Assembly: GCF_000092985.1 (NCBI RefSeq) | Contig: NC_014211.1 | Location: 496,001 to 560,000 of the forward strand | Length of the DNA stretch: 64,000 nt | Reading direction: 5' to 3' | Source of the DNA: Nocardiopsis dassonvillei subsp. dassonvillei DSM 43111 | Lineage (GTDB): Bacteria; Actinomycetota; Actinomycetes; Streptosporangiales; Streptosporangiaceae | Shown here: piece by piece, positions 59,692 through 64,000 of the stretch | Layout: each line of letters starts with the position of its first letter | How positions within the stretch are numbered: the stretch's first letter is position 1 | Translations under genes and position numbers: made by a program | Notes under the pieces: model-generated | Databases searched by the model: none | The model's input: the letters and a program-made list of their open reading frames with translations, nothing else | What the model was told of the DNA's origin: nothing

Positions 59692-60348
59692 TCACGGCAG
59701 CCGGTAACCCACGCGGGGCACGGTCTGGATGGGGTTCGGGGTGCCCAGCTTGCGCCGCAGGGAGCGGATGGTCACGCGCACGATCGTGGTGAACGGGTCG
59801 ATGTTCTCGTCCCACACCCTCTCCAGCAGCGCCTCCGCCGACACCGGGGCGCCGTCGGCGCGCAGCAGCTCCTCCAGCACCCCGAACTGCTTGGGCGACA
59901 GGTGCAGCGGCCTGCCGTCGCGGAAGGCCTCGTAGCGGGTGGAGTTGAGCCGCAGGCCCGAGCGCTCCAGAACCGGCGGTTCGGCCAGGCCGGGCCTCCT
60001 GGCCAGGGCGCGGACCCGGGCGATCATCTCCTCGCGGTCGAGGGGCCTGATGAGGTAGTCGTCCGCGCCCAGCTCGAAACCGGCGAGCCGCTCCTTCGGG
60101 CTGGTGGGAGAACTCACCATGAGCACCCGCACCTGACCGTGCAGGGCGGTGGCCACGCGGCACACCTCGTTCCCGCTCAGCCCCGGCAGAGCCCGTTCGA
60201 GCAGCATGACCCCGTACTCGTTGACGGCGAGCTTGTACAGCGCCGTCTCCCCGTCGGGAGCGGTGTCCACGGCGAAACCGGCCTCCCGCAGCCATGAGGC
60301 GGTCGGCTGTGCGGGGTCCTCTCCGTGGTCCACGACCAAGACCCTCAT
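59692..60348 (-). CDS. OmpR/PhoB-family response regulator with altered receiver
   Basis: This 218-aa protein has an N-terminal receiver (1-115) and a winged-helix DNA-binding domain (125-218; LSPKQFGVLEELLRADGAPV, VTIRSLRRKLG, VPRVGYRLP). In the receiver, the phosphorylated Asp of the LDRDLPG motif is Glu (E51 in LLERALPG) and the conserved Lys is Arg (R101 in LIRPLD). It therefore probably does not need, or cannot receive, phosphate. No sensor kinase gene is adjacent. ATG 60348 has AAGGAAGAG just upstream. It diverges from alr. Confidence 0.9.
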   Translation of the reverse strand: MRVLVVDHGEDPAQPTASWLREAGFAVDTAPDGETALYKLAVNEYGVMLLERALPGLSGNEVCRVATALHGQVRVLMVSSPTSPKERLAGFELGADDYLIRPLDREEMIARVRALARRPGLAEPPVLERSGLRLNSTRYEAFRDGRPLHLSPKQFGVLEELLRADGAPVSAEALLERVWDENIDPFTTIVRVTIRSLRRKLGTPNPIQTVPRVGYRLP

Positions 60349-60450
60349 ACGCTCTTCCTTCTCCCTCCGCGCGCGGCGGGCGTTTCCGTAGGACGTGGCG
60401 AGGGGGGCGCTCACACTCTGTTCACAGCGCGTCGTGTCTACTTCTTGGTC

Positions 60451-61659
60451 ATGCCGTCGACCGACCCCGGGGAGCACTCGCTCCACCTCCCCGGCCACCC
60501 GGCCTCGCCCCTGGGTGAGGCCCTCGTTGATATAAGCGCGATCGCCCACAATGTACGGTTCATGGCAAAGCGGACCAATTCCGAAATTCTTGCCGTCGTC
60601 AAGGCGAACGGCTTCGGCCACGGGGCCGTGGAGGTCGCCCGCGCCTCCCTGGAGGCCGGAGCGACCTGGCTGGGCGTGACCTCCCTGGAGGAGGCGCTCG
60701 CCCTGCGCCGCGCCGGGCTGCGCGCCCCCGTGCTGTGCTGGCTGCACCGTGCGGACCAGGACTTCGACTCCGCCGTCGCCGCCGACGTGGACCTGTCCGT
60801 CCCCTCGGTCGGCCACCTGCGCGCCGTGGCCGACGCCGCCGTGCGCACGGGCCGTGTCGCGCACGTCCACCTCAAGGCCGACACCGGGCTGAGCCGCAAC
60901 GGCGCGCCGCCGGACGCCTGGCCCGGACTGGTCGGTCTGGCCCGCGTACTGGAACTGGACGGCCTGGTCCGGGTGCGCGGTGTCTGGTCACACCTGGCCT
61001 CCGCCGACCTGCCCGGCGCGGCGACCACCGCGCAGCAGGTCACCGCCTTCGAGGGGGCGCTCTCCCAGGCGCGCGCGGCCGGGCTCGACCCGTCGCTGCG
61101 GCACCTGGCCAACACGGCCGCGATCCTCAACGAGCCCGCCACGCACTTCGACCTGGTCCGGGCGGGCGTCGGCCTCTACGGAGTGGAGCCGGTCGAGGGC
61201 AGGCGCTTCGGCCTGCGCCTGGCCATGACCCTGCGCGCCCGGGTGGCCATGGTCCGCCGGGTCCCCGCGGGGACGGGCGTCAGCTACCACCACGCCTACA
61301 CCACCCCACGCGAGAGCCTGCTCGCCCTCGTCCCGCTCGGCTACGCCGACGGTGTGCCCCGTGCGGCGGGGGACCGGGCCTACGTGTGGATCGCCGGACG
61401 GCGGTGCCCCGTGGCCGGACGCATCGCCATGGACCAGTTCGTGGTCGACGTCGGCGGCATGGACGTGCGCGAGGGCGACGAGGTGGTCGTGTTCGGCCCC
61501 GGCGACCGCGGCGAGCCCACCGTCGAGGAGTGGGCCGACTGGGCCGGAACCATCCCCCACGAGATTCTCACCGGCGTGGGTGCGCGCGTGCCCCGCCTCC
61601 ACCAGGACCTGGCGCGGCCCGTGCCGCGCGAACCGAGCAAGGAGAGATCGAGTGCCTGA
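60451..61659 (+). CDS. alr: Alanine racemase
   Basis: This 402-aa PLP enzyme makes D-alanine for peptidoglycan. It shows the PLP lysine in LAVVKANGFGHGA (about residue 53), LKADTGLSRNG, RAGVGLYGV, the catalytic Tyr region GVSYHHAY and AMDQFVVDV. ATG 60451 follows TACTTC by 6 bp, close to the leaderless pattern. The ddl gene overlaps its end by 8 bp. The pair forms a D-Ala-D-Ala operon divergent from the response regulator. Confidence 0.96.
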   Translation: MPSTDPGEHSLHLPGHPASPLGEALVDISAIAHNVRFMAKRTNSEILAVVKANGFGHGAVEVARASLEAGATWLGVTSLEEALALRRAGLRAPVLCWLHRADQDFDSAVAADVDLSVPSVGHLRAVADAAVRTGRVAHVHLKADTGLSRNGAPPDAWPGLVGLARVLELDGLVRVRGVWSHLASADLPGAATTAQQVTAFEGALSQARAAGLDPSLRHLANTAAILNEPATHFDLVRAGVGLYGVEPVEGRRFGLRLAMTLRARVAMVRRVPAGTGVSYHHAYTTPRESLLALVPLGYADGVPRAAGDRAYVWIAGRRCPVAGRIAMDQFVVDVGGMDVREGDEVVVFGPGDRGEPTVEEWADWAGTIPHEILTGVGARVPRLHQDLARPVPREPSKERSSA

Positions 61660-62704
61660 GGCAAGGACACGCGTCGCCGTCGTCTTCGGTGGACGCAACG
61701 GGGAGTACGACGTCTCGTGCGCGTCGGCGATGTCGGTCCTCACCCACCTGGACCGCGACCGGTACGAGGTCGTCCCGGTGCGGATCACGCGCGCCGGGGC
61801 GTGGGTGGTGGGCACCGACACCGACGACCCCGCCGCGCTGGACGCGGAGCGCCTGACGGCCCTGACCCCCGAGCCCGGCGGCGAGAGGGAGCGGCGCCCG
61901 GGTGACGGCCTGGGCGAGGCGATCCTCGCGTTGGGCGAGGCGGACGTGGTCTTCCCCGTCATCCACGGCCCCTACGGCGAGGACGGCACGATCCAGGGGA
62001 TGCTCGAACTCCTGGGAGTGCCCTACGTGGGCAACGGCGTGCTCGCCAGCGCCACCGGTATGGACAAGGCGACCACCAAGACGCTGCTGCGCGCGGCGGG
62101 GCTGCCGGTCGCGCGGGACGTGGTGCTGCGCGGACCGGACGACGAGGTCTCGCCGCAGGAGCGCGCCGAGCTGGGGCTGCCCGTGTTCGTCAAGCCCGCG
62201 CGCAGCGGTTCCAGCCTGGGGGTGACGCGGGTCGGCGACTGGTCGGAGCTGGAGGCCGCCGTCAAGACCGCGCGCGAGTTCGACACCAAGGTCCTGGTGG
62301 AGGAGGCGGTCGTCGGACGCGAGGTCGACCTGGCCGTCCTGGAGCTGCCCGACGGCGCGCTCAAGGTCGGGCCGCCGCTGGAGATCCGGGTCGCGGACAC
62401 GGAACGCTTCTTCGACTACGACACCAAGTACGGGGGCGACGCGGTCTTCGACATCCCCGCCGACCTGCCGGTCGGGATCCAGACGCAGCTGAGCGACCTC
62501 GCCCTGGGCGTGTTCGAGGCGGTCGGCTGCTCCGGCCTGCTGCGCGTGGACTTCTTCCTGCGCGGGGGCACCGAACCCGTCGTCAACGAGGTCAACACCC
62601 TGCCCGGGTTCACCGCGCACTCGCAGTACCCCCAGATCTGGCGGGCTACGGGCCTGGAGTACCCCGAGCTGCTGGACAGCCTCATCCGGACCGCGCTGGC
62701 CTGA
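61652..62704 (+). CDS. ddl: D-alanine--D-alanine ligase
   Basis: This 350-aa ATP-grasp enzyme joins two D-alanines for cell wall synthesis. Motifs: VVFGGRNGEYDVSCASA (N-terminal), VFPVIHGPYGEDGTIQGML, VFVKPARSGSSLGV, ERFFDYDTKYGG and VVNEVNTLPGFTAHS. GTG 61652 has AAGGAG 6 bp upstream and overlaps alr by 8 bp, giving coupled translation. D-Ala-D-Lac specificity was not excluded by inspection but is not indicated. Confidence 0.95.
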   Translation: MPEARTRVAVVFGGRNGEYDVSCASAMSVLTHLDRDRYEVVPVRITRAGAWVVGTDTDDPAALDAERLTALTPEPGGERERRPGDGLGEAILALGEADVVFPVIHGPYGEDGTIQGMLELLGVPYVGNGVLASATGMDKATTKTLLRAAGLPVARDVVLRGPDDEVSPQERAELGLPVFVKPARSGSSLGVTRVGDWSELEAAVKTAREFDTKVLVEEAVVGREVDLAVLELPDGALKVGPPLEIRVADTERFFDYDTKYGGDAVFDIPADLPVGIQTQLSDLALGVFEAVGCSGLLRVDFFLRGGTEPVVNEVNTLPGFTAHSQYPQIWRATGLEYPELLDSLIRTALA

Positions 62705-62730
62705 GGGCCGCGTCCGTCCCGGGAAACGCG

Positions 62731-62758
62731 AGGGCCCGCCACGTGTGTGGCGGGCCCT
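62731..62758 (+). terminator. 12-bp perfect hairpin after ddl
   Basis: Arms 62731-62742 and 62747-62758 pair around GTGT. It also serves the convergent methyltransferase gene. Confidence 0.8.
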
Positions 62759-62784
62759 TCCATGTGGCTGTGAGGGGAGGGGGC

Positions 62785-63489
62785 TCAGCCCTTCCCCGGC
62801 TTGCGCAGGTGGTGCACCCACGCGGGCGGGACGTTGGCGAACACCTTCTCGGAGCCGATGCCGTAGCGGTCGATCCACTCCTGGACGAGCCAGCTCGTGC
62901 GGGCCTGGCGCAGGTAGTCCTCGCGGCGGGCGATGACCGCCTTGACCTCCTTGGTGTACAGGTACCCGTAGAAGGACATGGTGCCGCCCGGTTCGAGCAC
63001 CTCGAAGTAGTAGTCCAGGATCTCCCGGACGGCGTCGGCGGTGAAGTTCGCGAACGGCAGGCCCGACACGATCACGTCGTAGGACCGGTCGGTGCCCATG
63101 TCGTTGACGAGTTTGGCGTGCACGCGGGAGCCGTCGGCCACCCGCGACATGACCGGGTCGGTCTTGAGCAGTCCCTCCACGTGGGCGGCGAACTCGGGGT
63201 TGGCCTCCACCAGGTCCAGGGTGTCCCCCGGCTGCATCGAGGCGGCGATCCCGCGGCTGATCGCGCCGGTTCCGGCTCCGGCCTCCAGGATGCGCAGCGG
63301 GCGGTCGGGTTCTGGTCGGCGCCGGACGTACTCGGCCATCGCACGCGCCAGCGCACCGCTGCTGGGGAGGATGGAACCGGTGGCGTGGAAGGTGCGCAGC
63401 GCCTGGCTGAAGAACAGTCGGGTGTCACGCAGGCGCTCGTCCAACCTCAGGGAGGAAAGGGGTCCGGCAGGACTGTGGGTCTCGGACAT
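62785..63489 (-). CDS. SAM-dependent methyltransferase (phospholipid N-methyltransferase-like)
   Basis: This 234-aa protein begins its domain at LFFSQALRTFHATGSILPSS, the start seen in PmtA-like lipid methyltransferases. ILEAGAGTGAISRGIA (SAM motif), LVEANPEF and VSGLPFANF (a post-motif similar to NLPF) follow. The substrate is inferred to be a lipid. TAGCGT on this strand ends 6 bp before ATG 63489 with no ribosome binding site, so the mRNA is probably leaderless. Confidence 0.8.
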   Translation of the reverse strand: MSETHSPAGPLSSLRLDERLRDTRLFFSQALRTFHATGSILPSSGALARAMAEYVRRRPEPDRPLRILEAGAGTGAISRGIAASMQPGDTLDLVEANPEFAAHVEGLLKTDPVMSRVADGSRVHAKLVNDMGTDRSYDVIVSGLPFANFTADAVREILDYYFEVLEPGGTMSFYGYLYTKEVKAVIARREDYLRQARTSWLVQEWIDRYGIGSEKVFANVPPAWVHHLRKPGKG

Positions 63490-63697
63490 ACACGCACGCT
63501 AACGCCTCACCCCTCCCCGAAGGGAGTCGGCGCGGCCGCGTTCTGGGAAAACCCAGGTGAAACCGTGTGTGTCCATACCCACCGCGCAAAGGGGAACTCC
63601 GACGCCGCGCGGGCCGGGGCGCCGCCGTACGCGCACGCCGGTCCGGTGTCCGCCGAGGCCGCTGTCCCCGCGACCGGTGACGGCCTACCCTGGGGGG

Positions 63698-64000
63698 ATG
63701 AGCGAACCGGCCAGCACCTCCGAGACCCCCGCCCACCCACGGACCGCGCTGGTCACCGGAGCCTCCACCGGGATCGGCGAGGAGTACGCCCGCAGGCTCG
63801 CCGAACGCGGCTACTCCCTCGTCCTCGTCGCCCGCCGGGGCGAGCTCCTGGAGGCCCTCGCCGAGGAGATCGGCGGACGCTACGGGGTCGGCGTCCAGCC
63901 CCTGCCCGCCGACCTGGGCACCGACGAGGGCCTCTCGCTGGTCGTCAAACGCCTGTCCGCCGACGGCAGCGGCGACGAGGCTCCCGTGGACCTGCTCGTC
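63698..64000 (+). CDS. Short-chain dehydrogenase/reductase, 5' part only
   Basis: 101 codons are present before the window ends. ALVTGASTGIGEEYARRLAE carries the SDR cofactor motif TGxxxGIG, and LVLVARRGELLEAL gives the NADP-type arginines. The catalytic Ser/Tyr/Lys are beyond the edge. TACCCT (63686-63691) ends 6 bp before the ATG, with GGGGGG between, so both leaderless and Shine-Dalgarno starts are possible. Confidence 0.88.
   Translation, partial: MSEPASTSETPAHPRTALVTGASTGIGEEYARRLAERGYSLVLVARRGELLEALAEEIGGRYGVGVQPLPADLGTDEGLSLVVKRLSADGSGDEAPVDLLV

Overview
This window looks like chromosomal DNA of a high-GC actinomycete, most likely Nocardiopsis or a close relative. The evidence is GC-rich third codon positions, GTG/TTG starts, a 16S rRNA whose variable regions I recognise as Nocardiopsis-like (from memory, no search run), a chaplin-type cell-surface gene, and an SigK/RskA pair. 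The gene content is ordinary core chromosome. I see no phage, insertion sequence, CRISPR array, tRNA or biosynthetic cluster.

Layout. 1-8.7 kb: the 5' part of a conserved gene on the minus strand, then acetyl-CoA synthetase, a holin-like membrane protein, an alpha/beta hydrolase fused to a DUF309 domain, an unusual AT-rich island, the proton-pumping pyrophosphatase, and a 30-aa membrane peptide coupled to a SixA-type phosphatase. 8.7-14.5 kb: one complete rRNA operon (16S-23S-5S, no tRNA in the spacer) with several candidate promoters and double terminators. 14.6-25 kb: serB, a DUF1707 protein, a secreted serine hydrolase, an ABC ATPase, an SPFH protein, a TauE/SafE permease, an HD phosphohydrolase, and a TetR regulator coupled to an alpha/beta-hydrolase-like protein that lacks its nucleophile. 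25-41.8 kb: an aldehyde dehydrogenase, adenosine deaminase, a four-repeat chaplin with a sortase signal, SURF1, KptA, a small Smr protein, a VOC protein, an acyl-CoA synthetase, an amidohydrolase, and DMT and MFS transporters. 41.9-46 kb: a SigK module made of sigK, its anti-sigma factor, a fasciclin lipoprotein and a membrane molybdopterin oxidoreductase, with a SigK-like promoter in front of the last. 46-56.8 kb: an OmpA-type lipoprotein, a secreted protein, lipoamide dehydrogenase, a DedA-like protein, a 657-aa protein of unknown function, an AlkZ-like glycosylase, an acetyltransferase and a membrane protein. 56.8-64 kb: a trehalase fused to a degenerate trehalose-phosphatase domain, a response regulator with an altered receiver, alr and ddl (D-Ala-D-Ala synthesis), a methyltransferase and the start of an SDR gene.

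Across the window many starts lie exactly 6-7 bp after a TANNNT hexamer, so leaderless transcription appears common. Nearly every transcription unit ends in a long, perfect GC-rich hairpin without a T-run. The T-tailed hairpins at 5.2 kb and after the 5S gene are the exceptions. The parts most worth a second look are the AT-rich island before hppA, the SigK promoter that overlaps an apparent start codon, the phosphomimetic-like response regulator, the trehalase fusion, the multi-repeat chaplin and the 657-aa orphan.
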